Positions 1 through 6,089 of a DNA stretch of 30,202 nucleotides are shown here, piece by piece. Source of the stretch: a virus. The stretch is taken from positions 1-30,202 of IMG/VR virus record IMGVR_UViG_3300008339_007144; one strand, 5' to 3'. The notes beneath the pieces are model-generated. The model ran no database searches. It saw only the letters and a list, made by a program, of their open reading frames with translations, and was not told the origin of the DNA. Position numbers and translations under genes: made by a program. Numbering within the stretch: the stretch's first letter is position 1; the number at the start of each line of letters is the position of its first letter.

Positions 1-159
1 CACCCGAACTACTCACGAGTGAAGGTCGGCACCCGTGTCTTCATCCCCGAGTACGCCGGTCAGGAAGTCGAGGTCTCTCCGGGTAAGTACGCCACCATCA
101 TCAACATCGAAGACGTGATCGCCACCTTCCCCGGCACCCCTGACGCCCCCTCCCTCTGA
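1..159 (+). CDS. GroES-like co-chaperonin, C-terminal end (partial)
   Basis: Only the last 52 residues are in the window; the reading frame is open from base 1 to the TGA at 157-159. The segment VKVGTRVFIPEYAGQEVEV followed by GKYATIINIEDVIATF matches the C-terminal half of GroES/Cpn10, where a VKVGDxVLFPxYAG strand is followed by the DILA strand near the end. GroES forms a heptameric lid on GroEL. Phage versions (T4 gp31 is the model) re-purpose the host chaperonin for capsid protein folding, and the same role is inferred here. The mobile loop that contacts GroEL lies outside the window, so that part of the identification is untested. The next gene starts 10 bases downstream in the same direction, suggesting one operon. 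Confidence 0.75.
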   Translation, partial: HPNYSRVKVGTRVFIPEYAGQEVEVSPGKYATIINIEDVIATFPGTPDAPSL

Positions 160-169
160 GCCCCACCCC

Positions 170-724
170 ATGAAAACCACCAAATCCAAATCCAAAAAGT
201 CCACCTCCTTCATCATCCCCAAGTCCACCCGTCCCTTCGTCAAACAGTCCCTCCTCAACGTCGTCCAATACTGCCGGGACTGTCTGGTTGCCGAGGGCAA
301 CCTACCCAACTCCGTCCCCCTCCTCCACACAACCTTCTGCCGTGAAACCGGCTCCTCCTCCCTCACCCTCAACGACTTCAAGCGGATGCTCAAGTCCCTC
401 GGCCTCAAGTCCGAACACCGTCACGTCGTCGAAATCTCCGAGTCCGAACTCCGCTCCCTCTTGGACACCCCTCTCCCGGATTCAGGGGTCCCCTCCGACT
501 CAGCCATCCCCTCCAAGAGGAAACCCAAGAAACCCCTAACCCCCAACCTCAACGTCCTCAACACGACCCCTGTGACTGCCACGCAGATTCCGGTGGACGA
601 CACCCTCGATGACGACGGTGGCGACGGGTTCGACCCCCCGCCTCCTCCGAAGCCCCTCGACGCGGATGACGTTCGCCCCTTCTCTCTTGACATGTCCCAT
701 CCCGGCACTACGACCGCTGGATAA
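170..724 (+). CDS. hypothetical protein, basic N-terminus and Pro/Asp-rich tail
   Basis: This 184-residue protein is not recognised. The first 15 residues are Lys/Ser/Thr-rich, residues about 20-90 look like a compact folded part (with CRDC and a helical segment LNDFKRMLKSLGL), and residues about 98-184 are low-complexity with KPKKP, a DDTLDDDGGD acid run and PPPPPKP. There is no clear Shine-Dalgarno sequence before the ATG, only a C-rich stretch, so the start is uncertain. Third codon positions are dominated by C, as in the neighbouring rightward genes, which supports this frame. One copy of the dispersed 17-bp repeat lies inside, at 465-481, encoding TPLPD at the junction between the folded part and the tail. 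It lies between the GroES-like gene and the recombination ATPase; no function can be inferred. Confidence 0.6.
   Translation: MKTTKSKSKKSTSFIIPKSTRPFVKQSLLNVVQYCRDCLVAEGNLPNSVPLLHTTFCRETGSSSLTLNDFKRMLKSLGLKSEHRHVVEISESELRSLLDTPLPDSGVPSDSAIPSKRKPKKPLTPNLNVLNTTPVTATQIPVDDTLDDDGGDGFDPPPPPKPLDADDVRPFSLDMSHPGTTTAG
465..481 (+). repeat. dispersed repeat copy 1 (GGAT form)
   Basis: ACACCCCTCTCCCGGAT, an exact match to the longer form of the repeat. It lies inside the 170-724 gene, read as T-P-L-P-D at the start of the low-complexity tail. Unlike most copies, both sides are C-rich on the plus strand, so no skew flip is seen here. Confidence 0.9.
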
Positions 725-730
725 CACCAC

Positions 731-1672
731 ATGACCACACCAACCTCAAACACCCAGACCCTCGAACACGGCAAACCCATCGCTGCGACAAGCCGCTACG
801 GGTTCCGAAATGTCCGCATGGTCTCAGGACCACGCCGCCTCTTCGGTCTGATCGTCGGCCCCTCCAACATCGGCAAAACCCACTTCTTCATGTCCCACCC
901 CGGGGCCCTCATCCTGAACCTCGACCTCTCCTCAACCCCCACCTCAGAGGTACCCAAAGCCTCCTACTGGCCGGGCATCTCTGAGGACGGAAGGCCGATC
1001 GACCTGAATGGTGAGCCCATCATGCTCACTTGGGATCACGTCCTCCGCATGAAGGCCGTTCTCTTGGAGGCCGCCAAGAACAATGACCCATCCCGCCCAG
1101 AAACCATCGTGATCGACTCACTGGCCGCCGCCATCTCCCTCTCCAAGGACTACGTGACCAAGGCCGCAGGCAAAACCTCCTTCGACGAACTACACGGGAA
1201 ATCTGCGTGGGATGACGTATACAATCAGATCATCGACCTCGCCAACGACCTCCGCAACCACGGCTACGGCGTCTACATGATCTGCCACATGACCCAGAAG
1301 TACATCCCTCTCGACGAAAACAAGAACATCCGTGTAAACCTCCTGACGATCACGGATGCCTTCTACCGTCGCCTCTACCACCGCTTCGAGTTCGTCGGAG
1401 CCATCTCCAAGGAAACCCGCACCGAAATGATCGACGTGGCCCAACCCACCTCCCTCAAGAACCCTGACGGCACACCCAAAATGAGGATCGTCAAACAAGC
1501 CAAGGTCATCACCAAACGATTCCTCGTGACCTCCGCACCCGACGTTGAAGACATCACGAAGGTCCGTGTCGTTCTCCCTCCAACCATTGAACTGTCAGCA
1601 TCAGGTGCATGGGAAGATTTTGAGCGGGAGTACCGCTCTGCCATGCACACGCACACCACACCCCAAAACTAA
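731..1672 (+). CDS. Sak4/RecA-like P-loop ATPase (AAA_24 family)
   Basis: A 313-residue protein with a Walker A motif GPSNIGKT at residues 43-50 and a Walker B-like strand TIVIDSL at 125-131. The core layout, a short N-terminus followed by LFGLIVGPSNIGKTHF and ALILNLDLS, is that of phage nucleotide-binding proteins of the AAA_24/Sak4 group, single-domain RecA relatives that promote single-strand annealing or strand exchange in phage recombination. The gene directly downstream (1694-2260) is a probable ssDNA-binding protein, a pairing often seen for Sak4-like ATPases, and this supports a recombination/replication role. The start is 6 bases after the upstream stop with only a weak ribosome site. 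The family is fairly sure; the biochemical role is inferred. Confidence 0.75.
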   Translation: MTTPTSNTQTLEHGKPIAATSRYGFRNVRMVSGPRRLFGLIVGPSNIGKTHFFMSHPGALILNLDLSSTPTSEVPKASYWPGISEDGRPIDLNGEPIMLTWDHVLRMKAVLLEAAKNNDPSRPETIVIDSLAAAISLSKDYVTKAAGKTSFDELHGKSAWDDVYNQIIDLANDLRNHGYGVYMICHMTQKYIPLDENKNIRVNLLTITDAFYRRLYHRFEFVGAISKETRTEMIDVAQPTSLKNPDGTPKMRIVKQAKVITKRFLVTSAPDVEDITKVRVVLPPTIELSASGAWEDFEREYRSAMHTHTTPQN

Positions 1673-1693
1673 AGGGGCAAGGAGTTTTTCAGT

Positions 1694-2260
1694 ATGGATC
1701 GCAATCAAGCACTGTCCGCTCTCCGCAACATCACCAGCGATTTCAAGAAGGTCGAAGCCTCCGGGAAGGTCATCCGTCCCGGTGCTGGCAACCACGTCTG
1801 TCTCCTCACCAAACTGGAGATGGAGCCCGACACCCGCGAACTCTCGGATGGCCGAGAGATCAAGGGACTCCGCTGCACCTTCCACTACGAAACGGTGGAC
1901 CCCATGCCGGACACCGGCAAGAACCTCTCGTTCCCGGGCAAGGGTGCCTTCCTCGTCCTCGACCGTGCCCCCTACGAAGCAGCCCTGAACTCCACCGACG
2001 AAAACGTCCAGCGTCCGACTTGGAACATCAAGTCCGACGAGAGCCGTTTCAAGGGTGCTCTCAAGGCCATCCTCGGTGAATCCTACCAAGACAACCTCGA
2101 AGTGGACGTTGACGCCGTTCTCTCCCTTGTCAACGGCCAAACCTCCACCGCCGTCGAGGTCTACTGCCAATACAAGAAGGGCAAGGTGAAGCCGGGTGAA
2201 GACCCCTCGAAGGCTCCCGAATACTTCACCGACTTCATCAACCGCACCATCTCCAACTGA
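1694..2260 (+). CDS. probable ssDNA-binding protein (Sak4-associated)
   Basis: A 188-residue protein with a strong ribosome site: AAGGAG about 9 bases before the ATG. It has no motif I can name with certainty. It has an early conserved-looking segment IRPGAGNHVCLLTKLEME, a beta-rich middle (CTFHYETVD, GAFLVLDR) and a C-terminal strand VEVYCQYKKGK, which could form an OB-like fold. Its place immediately after the RecA-like ATPase is where phages often carry the cognate single-strand binding protein (DUF669/DUF2815-like proteins). The assignment therefore rests mainly on neighbourhood and is moderate to weak. A structure-based comparison showing an OB fold would settle it. Confidence 0.45.
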   Translation: MDRNQALSALRNITSDFKKVEASGKVIRPGAGNHVCLLTKLEMEPDTRELSDGREIKGLRCTFHYETVDPMPDTGKNLSFPGKGAFLVLDRAPYEAALNSTDENVQRPTWNIKSDESRFKGALKAILGESYQDNLEVDVDAVLSLVNGQTSTAVEVYCQYKKGKVKPGEDPSKAPEYFTDFINRTISN

Positions 2261-2273
2261 TCCCCAACACCCA

Positions 2274-2304
2274 CCCCCACCAAACCCTAACGGGATCGTG
2301 GGGG
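2274..2304 (+). promoter_or_regulatory. hairpin covering the ribosome site of the 2311 gene
   Basis: CCCCCAC at 2274-2280 pairs perfectly with GTGGGGG at 2298-2304; inside the loop CCC (2285-2287) can pair with GGG (2292-2294). The 3' arm is the only G-rich sequence before the ATG at 2311, about 6 bases upstream, so the stem would hide the ribosome site. There is no T-run after the stem, so an intrinsic terminator is less likely. This is the whole content of the 50-base gap between the two genes. Confidence 0.4.
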
Positions 2305-2310
2305 CTTCCC

Positions 2311-2787
2311 ATGTCAACCCCCTACAACAACTGGCTCCTCAACATCCAGCCAACCTACTTCACCCTTCGATGGGTCAAACAGCCTCGCTCCCTCCCCAAC
2401 CCAACCCCTAACGACTACATCCTCACCCCCATCATCTTCCACCCCTCTCCCGATTCGGACCCCTACCTCGCATTTTTCCTTGACCTCCATCACCCACACA
2501 CCGTACCCTCCCTCATCACGGAAGGGCTCAAGCATGTCCACTCGCACTTCACCTTGCCTCGTCCCGAACGAATCTGCGTCGAACCCTGCCACAAACACCC
2601 GGACGACCCGGGCCTCCTCCACATACCCACCCCAGCCCGGTGGATCACAGCCTGCCTCCGACGTTCACGCGGAACGCCCTACCACCCACTCCTCGAAAAC
2701 CTCCTCCTCCACCCAAAGGAAGTCCCCACGACCTGCTACCCAATCAAACCCCTCACAGGGGTTTACCGCCTCATCACCCTCCTATGA
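2311..2787 (+). CDS. hypothetical protein
   Basis: A 158-residue protein I do not recognise. The frame has a strong C preference at third positions from the ATG through to the TGA at 2785-2787, which argues that it is truly translated. A GGGGG ribosome site sits about 6 bases upstream but inside a possible hairpin. Residues 1-60 contain several aromatic positions; the middle has clustered His, Cys and Pro residues (RICVEPCHKHPDD near residues 86-98) that might bind metal. Its last 254 bases overlap a second rightward frame that starts at 2534 and ends in a sigma-like domain. The junction CTC CTA TGA C could also be a +1 shift point joining the two. Plus-strand sequence here is extremely G-poor. 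One repeat copy lies inside at 2439-2454. Confidence 0.5.
   Translation: MSTPYNNWLLNIQPTYFTLRWVKQPRSLPNPTPNDYILTPIIFHPSPDSDPYLAFFLDLHHPHTVPSLITEGLKHVHSHFTLPRPERICVEPCHKHPDDPGLLHIPTPARWITACLRRSRGTPYHPLLENLLLHPKEVPTTCYPIKPLTGVYRLITLL
2439..2454 (+). repeat. dispersed repeat copy 2 (GAT form)
   Basis: CCACCCCTCTCCCGAT, differing from the consensus only in its first base. It is inside the 2311 gene and read as H-P-S-P-D. The sequence to the right stays strongly C-rich, so this copy has no skew flip. Confidence 0.9.
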
Positions 2788-3238
2788 CGCCTACCGGAGG
2801 GCCTCCGAAATCACCATCCACCGCTACCGCCTCCACAGCGTAGACACCGAAGACCTCATCTCCTATCTCTGGGAAGTCTTCCAAGGCCGCCTCCCCCCCT
2901 TCTCCGCCCTTCTCACCACCGCCCGCAACTACATCTTCAAGTCCCTCACCCGCAATCTCACCGACCCCAAAGCCAAACCCCTCCCCTCCACACCAACAAT
3001 CGCCGCCCCAGAACCCCCCATCGGGAGAGGGGTGTCTCTCACAGATAAACAACTCACGACTCTCCAGTGGCAGACCGCTTTTCTCCTGAGTCGTGGGTAC
3101 ACCGTGAACCAAATCGCTTACATCTTCGGCACCCATAGGAACTCTGTCCATGACAAACTCAAGTGCATCAGGCAACACCTCTCAGGGGGTACCGCAAAAC
3201 GCATTGGAAGTTCTCGACGGTGGATTTGTTCGGCTTGA
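2534..3238 (+). CDS. sigma-70-like factor, regions 2 and 4
   Basis: From the ATG at 2534 this gives 234 residues. Residues about 84-142 resemble sigma region 2 (the series EDLISYLWEVF at 106-116, then FSALLTTARNYIFKSL); residues about 169-216 resemble region 4, with a helix-turn-helix RGYTVNQIAYIFGTHRNSVHDKL. This is the layout of small ECF-type sigma factors, which direct RNA polymerase to specific promoters; a role in phage gene timing is inferred. The start is the problem: coding-like composition in this frame begins only near 2783, where no ATG, GTG or TTG exists. ATG 2534 has a good ribosome site (GGAAGGG, 7 bases) but gives an 83-residue Ser/Thr/Pro-rich leader overlapping the previous gene by 254 bases. 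A repeat copy (3020-3035) lies in the linker between regions 2 and 4. The end overlaps thyX by 89 bases. Confidence 0.6.
   Translation: MSTRTSPCLVPNESASNPATNTRTTRASSTYPPQPGGSQPASDVHAERPTTHSSKTSSSTQRKSPRPATQSNPSQGFTASSPSYDAYRRASEITIHRYRLHSVDTEDLISYLWEVFQGRLPPFSALLTTARNYIFKSLTRNLTDPKAKPLPSTPTIAAPEPPIGRGVSLTDKQLTTLQWQTAFLLSRGYTVNQIAYIFGTHRNSVHDKLKCIRQHLSGGTAKRIGSSRRWICSA
3020..3035 (-). repeat. dispersed repeat copy 3 (GAT form)
   Basis: The reverse complement of ACACCCCTCTCCCGAT. It lies in the sigma-like gene, read I-G-R-G-V in the linker between regions 2 and 4. Plus-strand composition changes from very C-rich (2941-3000: 4 G, 32 C) to nearly balanced (3061-3120: 14 G, 18 C) across it. Confidence 0.92.
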
Positions 3239-3899
3239 GTTAGTACACGGAGACGACCTCATGGTGGTGAACGCCGCCCGTGTCTCCTTCGGCAAACGCT
3301 CTGAATGGTCAAAGCAGGGCACACCCGAAGAACCGCACGCCCGCGTCCTCGAAGACAAGGACGCCCGCCTCATCTCGTACCTCGCCAAGAACGGGCACTG
3401 GACCCCCTTCGGCCACCCACAAATCAGTCTCCACATGAGGATGCCTATCTTCGTGGCCCGACAGTTCATGCGGTCCAACGTCGGCATCGTCTACAACGAA
3501 GAGTCCCGCCGCTACGTTTCCACGGAACCCTCCTACCACTTCCCAGCCGGGTGGCGTTGCAAACCTGAAGGCTCCATCAAGCAGGGGAGCGGCCCCCAAC
3601 CCCTCCCCCCAAACCTCCAAGGGGAGGCTTTCGAGATGTACCTTGAGGCAGTCCAGAAGTGCATCGACACCTATAATGAACTCATCAAGATGGGGGTGGC
3701 CCCTGAGCAGGCACGCATGGTCCTCCCCCTCTCCACCTATACTGAGTTGTGGGCCACGATGTCACTGGCGGCCTGTGCCCGTATCTGCAAACTGAGGATG
3801 GACCCTCACGCCCAGAAGGAAATCCGAGATTACGCCAATGCGATCTCATCCCTCGTTCAACCGTACTTCCCTGTGTCTTGGCCAGCCCTCCTCTCCTGA
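3150..3899 (+). CDS. thyX: FAD-dependent thymidylate synthase ThyX
   Basis: ThyX makes dTMP from dUMP using methylene-tetrahydrofolate and a flavin, supplying thymidine for phage DNA. From ATG 3150 it is 249 residues, close to the family norm. Seen in order: NAARVSFGK (41-49); NGHWTPFGHPQI (81-92), the family HxTPFxH region; RQFMRSN...NEESRRY (104-122), the ThyX signature; and EQARMVLPLSTYTELW (186-201) followed by RMDPHAQKEIR, the dUMP/FAD-binding C-terminal part. The signature is atypical: the usual RHR is RSN. ATG 3150 has AGGA about 10 bases upstream and overlaps the sigma-like gene by 89 bases; a TTG at 3204 would match the usual N-terminus (LEVLDGGFVRL) and reduce the overlap. The dNMP kinase follows, forming a small nucleotide-metabolism block. 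Confidence 0.9.
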   Translation: MTNSSASGNTSQGVPQNALEVLDGGFVRLELVHGDDLMVVNAARVSFGKRSEWSKQGTPEEPHARVLEDKDARLISYLAKNGHWTPFGHPQISLHMRMPIFVARQFMRSNVGIVYNEESRRYVSTEPSYHFPAGWRCKPEGSIKQGSGPQPLPPNLQGEAFEMYLEAVQKCIDTYNELIKMGVAPEQARMVLPLSTYTELWATMSLAACARICKLRMDPHAQKEIRDYANAISSLVQPYFPVSWPALLS

Positions 3900-3901
3900 G
3901 T

Positions 3902-3918
3902 ACACCCCTCTCCCAGAT
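3902..3918 (+). repeat. dispersed repeat copy 4 (variant CCCAGAT)
   Basis: ACACCCCTCTCCCAGAT, the only copy with A in place of the first G after CCC. It is intergenic, two bases after the thyX stop. Hand counts give G25/C41 for 3781-3900 and G38/C24 for 3921-4040, a clear skew flip between two genes read in the same direction. Confidence 0.9.
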
Positions 3919-3935
3919 GGTATTTGGAGCGAACC

Positions 3936-4505
3936 ATGAGTCCGACAAACATCTTTGAGTATCAGAAGCCTGTGATTGTTGGGTTGAGGGGGAGGGCGGG
4001 TGCAGGGAAAAGCACACTCGCATCCCACCTCAATGAGATGGAGACGGATGTTGTGAGGATGTCGTTTGCGGGGCCGATCCGCGATGCTCTCCGAACCCTC
4101 GGTATCACCAAGCAGGACTCCCCACAACTGTACCGCAAACTCGCACAGACGATCGGGCAGTCCGCGAGGGATGCCGACCAAGACCACTGGGTCAAGTTGG
4201 CGAAGCAAGGGATCGAACGCGAATGTATGTCGGGCAGACACAAGACGCCGATCATCGTGTTCGACGACGTACGATACCCAAACGAAGTGATCCTGTGTGA
4301 CCTCGTGTTCTACATCACCCCGGTCGGATTCAACCCGCTGGACCTCGGGGACCTCGCCAATCACGAATCCGAGAAGATGAACAGGAAGGGTCCCGGCGAC
4401 TCCATCCAGATTCTAAACGCAGTCGGGAGAGGGGTGTACGCTGCGGAGGAGATTCTGAAGGCGGTCAGGGCAGAGGTGTCTCGTCGAAATCCTCGTCGTC
4501 GCTGA
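3936..4505 (+). CDS. deoxynucleoside monophosphate kinase
   Basis: A 189-residue P-loop kinase, inferred to phosphorylate dNMPs to dNDPs (T4 gp1-like). The P-loop GRAGAGKST is at residues 19-27 and DDVRYPNE at 110-117 is the motif typical of phage dNMP kinases; helices with repeated Gln/Arg (about 60-80) fit the substrate region. The ATG at 3936 is chosen because GGAG lies 6 bases upstream; an in-frame TTG at 3924 would include the ribosome site itself. Codon use changes markedly from thyX: the first 100 bases are G/T-rich (GTG ATT GTT GGG TTG AGG) immediately after repeat copy 4. A second repeat copy lies near the C-terminus (4422-4437). It is the last rightward gene and meets the metallophosphoesterase tail to tail. 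Confidence 0.8.
   Translation: MSPTNIFEYQKPVIVGLRGRAGAGKSTLASHLNEMETDVVRMSFAGPIRDALRTLGITKQDSPQLYRKLAQTIGQSARDADQDHWVKLAKQGIERECMSGRHKTPIIVFDDVRYPNEVILCDLVFYITPVGFNPLDLGDLANHESEKMNRKGPGDSIQILNAVGRGVYAAEEILKAVRAEVSRRNPRRR
4422..4437 (-). repeat. dispersed repeat copy 5 (GAC variant)
   Basis: The reverse complement reads ACACCCCTCTCCCGAC. It is inside the dNMP kinase gene, read V-G-R-G-V near the C-terminus. Plus-strand counts are G29/C41 for 4301-4420 and G46/C23 for 4441-4560, a flip in the same direction as at plus-oriented copies. Confidence 0.9.
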
Positions 4506-4538
4506 CCTCGTAGGGACCAAAAATGAAGGAGAGGTCAG
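4502..4538. terminator. inverted repeat between convergent genes
   Basis: CTGACCTC (4502-4509) and GAGGTCAG (4531-4538) are perfect 8-bp inverted repeats with a 21-base loop. They contain the stop codons of both convergent genes (TGA 4503-4505 forward; TGA complementary to 4535-4537). No T-run follows either arm, so this would be a weak intrinsic terminator at best; a role in separating the two opposing transcripts is an inference from position. Confidence 0.35.
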
Positions 4539-5341
4539 GGGAGCGTGCGTGGTTTTGAGAGGGGTGCATGGCCGTCTCCCAAGTCGAGGACCGTGGCCCA
4601 CCACTCAGGACGTAACAGAACGTGCCGTGAGAGGAGGGTCTCAGCCAAGAGTAGGCCGTGTCCCCACCTCGAAACATCCTTCCTCAGCATGTACGGTGGT
4701 TGTTTGGGACCCATATGCCCGGTATTTGCACACCAGAGGGGTAACGGGAGCGGACCCCTGAAGATTTGTGTGGGCTGGAGTGGTCGATGGGTGTGTCCCC
4801 TCACACAGAGGAGGTGGGGGCGACCACCCAAAAGAGACTGGGCCTGTATGGCTTCCGTTTGGTTGCTGTTTGTACCGGCGTCCCACCCATGCGAAAAGAC
4901 CAACTGGCCAATCCGAACAAGCCCACCGAGACCCTTGACATAGGGGACCTGCTTCCATCGGCGGAAGGTCGGGCCACATTCTTCGTCGAGGTTCCAATCG
5001 AGACTGGGCCTCAGTGCAGGGGGGATGCGTCGGGGATCGCAGGTGCGAAGATTGTCGTCGTGATTCCCCAGCAACCAAGTGAAACGAGTGCCCTTCCGAC
5101 ACGCCCCTTCCAGTTCTTGGAGGGTCCGTGCCCCACCACGGTACTCATCCTTCAGGGTGTGCTTGTGTTCGTGGGGGTGTACCGACGCTGCCGCACCCTC
5201 AAACAGGTCACCCAACACAAGAAGGTGGTCAGGTTGAAAGTCCCTGAGTGATCGAATAGCGGACGACAGAGCGTTCTGGTCTGTGAAGGGGGAGTGGAAA
5301 CATGAGAGAGCCGCAACACGGACGATCTTCCTCTTGCCCAT
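4535..5341 (-). CDS. calcineurin-like metallophosphoesterase
   Basis: A 268-residue protein of the two-metal phosphoesterase fold, which cleaves phosphomono- or diesters; its phage substrate is unknown. Seen in order: a first strand VAALSCFHSPF (9-19), GDLFEG (44-49), GNHDD (92-96), SHGWDAG (150-156) and GHTHRP (182-187). The family's first metal-binding motif is DxH; here the aligned triplet is CFH (14-16), so the first Asp appears replaced by Cys. The ATG at 5341 is preferred over a longer version because AGGAG lies 6 bases upstream and the previous gene ends 10 bases before. It is the last leftward gene before the convergent junction, downstream of the large virion gene. It lies in a stretch that is G-rich on the plus strand. 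Confidence 0.8.
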   Translation of the reverse strand: MGKRKIVRVAALSCFHSPFTDQNALSSAIRSLRDFQPDHLLVLGDLFEGAAASVHPHEHKHTLKDEYRGGARTLQELEGACRKGTRFTWLLGNHDDNLRTCDPRRIPPALRPSLDWNLDEECGPTFRRWKQVPYVKGLGGLVRIGQLVFSHGWDAGTNSNQTEAIQAQSLLGGRPHLLCVRGHTHRPLQPTQIFRGPLPLPLWCANTGHMGPKQPPYMLRKDVSRWGHGLLLAETLLSRHVLLRPEWWATVLDLGDGHAPLSKPRTLP

Positions 5342-5351
5342 TCCACGCTCC

Positions 5352-6089
5352 TTAGAAGGGCTGGAAGGACTCGAAGGGTTGAGCCCGTCCAGACTCCTGC
5401 ATCTTCTCACGAATGAACTGTGCCATTTCCGGTGTGAGTTGTGGTTGGGAGGTTCGGTCCCTGTTTGCAGCCTTCTGTACACTTACCAGTTGGGCGGGGT
5501 CCCTCAAGTTCAGGTTGTTCATGGCGGACCTCTCGACCATCGCAGCGTAGAGCGGACGGTACTCTTCGGGAATCCTGTCCAAAATCCGTTCGGCCCTCGG
5601 GGTATTCCTGTTCCTCATGGCAGCCAAGAACTGATCTTTCCCGACAAGGAGGGGCATCTTGTGACGACGCTGGAACTCCGAGGCGATTGCGTCGGCCTTG
5701 TCCTGATCGTTGGCGAGGACCGCGTTGATGTAGTTTCGACGGGCCCCCACAATGAGGTCCCTCTGTGCGGTCAGGTAGCGGTCGAGTTGACCGGGCTTCT
5801 GGTAGGCCGCCATGTCCACACCAAAGGACCGCATCACAATGTCTTTGGGGTCACGGTAATCCACCAGCGACCCGTCCGCCGCGAACACAGGCACCCTACC
5901 CTGCTCATCACGGGACTCCCAATCCGCAAATGTCTTCTGTCCAAGGGGAACAGAGAGCCATGAGGGGAGAGCAGGAGCCCCACCCAAAGCCTTGCTGAGG
6001 GCGACCCCACCGGGCAGCAAACCACGGGAGGCCGCATCTGCCAGCATGGCACGGTCCTGTTCGAGGACACCACGGGCCGCCTTGTACAC
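5352..6089 (-). CDS. large virion protein, C-terminal part (after frameshift)
   Basis: This 245-residue reading frame continues the 5834-8869 protein in the -1 frame. It is open from 6125, but the first start codon (GTG) is at 6089 and has no ribosome site. The frame gives a well-formed helical sequence (ALDIVYKAARGVLEQDRAML, then GARRNYINAVLANDQDKADAI), while the other frame becomes Cys/Arg/Pro-rich nonsense after about 6103. Adding one C to the CTCCCG at 6106-6101 restores a continuous protein reading PIPFLPALDIVYKAARG, about 1,170 residues in total. The last part is Gln/Arg-rich and ends about 10 bases before the metallophosphoesterase. Whether translation really crosses, or a base is missing from the sequence, cannot be told from here. 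Confidence 0.65.
   Translation of the reverse strand: MYKAARGVLEQDRAMLADAASRGLLPGGVALSKALGGAPALPSWLSVPLGQKTFADWESRDEQGRVPVFAADGSLVDYRDPKDIVMRSFGVDMAAYQKPGQLDRYLTAQRDLIVGARRNYINAVLANDQDKADAIASEFQRRHKMPLLVGKDQFLAAMRNRNTPRAERILDRIPEEYRPLYAAMVERSAMNNLNLRDPAQLVSVQKAANRDRTSQPQLTPEMAQFIREKMQESGRAQPFESFQPF

Noticed and set aside
1601-2317. Minus-strand 238-codon frame opposite the ssDNA-binding candidate
   Set aside because: Mirror frame of a gene with a strong ribosome site; Val/Gly/Asp-rich product with no motif.
4555-4567. Possible degenerate repeat copy TTGAGAGGGGTGC
   Set aside because: It shares only the centre of the motif and lacks GGG and the GAT end. It lies in a G-rich stretch where partial matches are expected, so it is not counted.
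4545-5963. Plus-strand frames opposite the metallophosphoesterase and the virion protein end
   Set aside because: The leftward frame carries clear GD, GNHD and GHTH motifs; the plus frames carry none.
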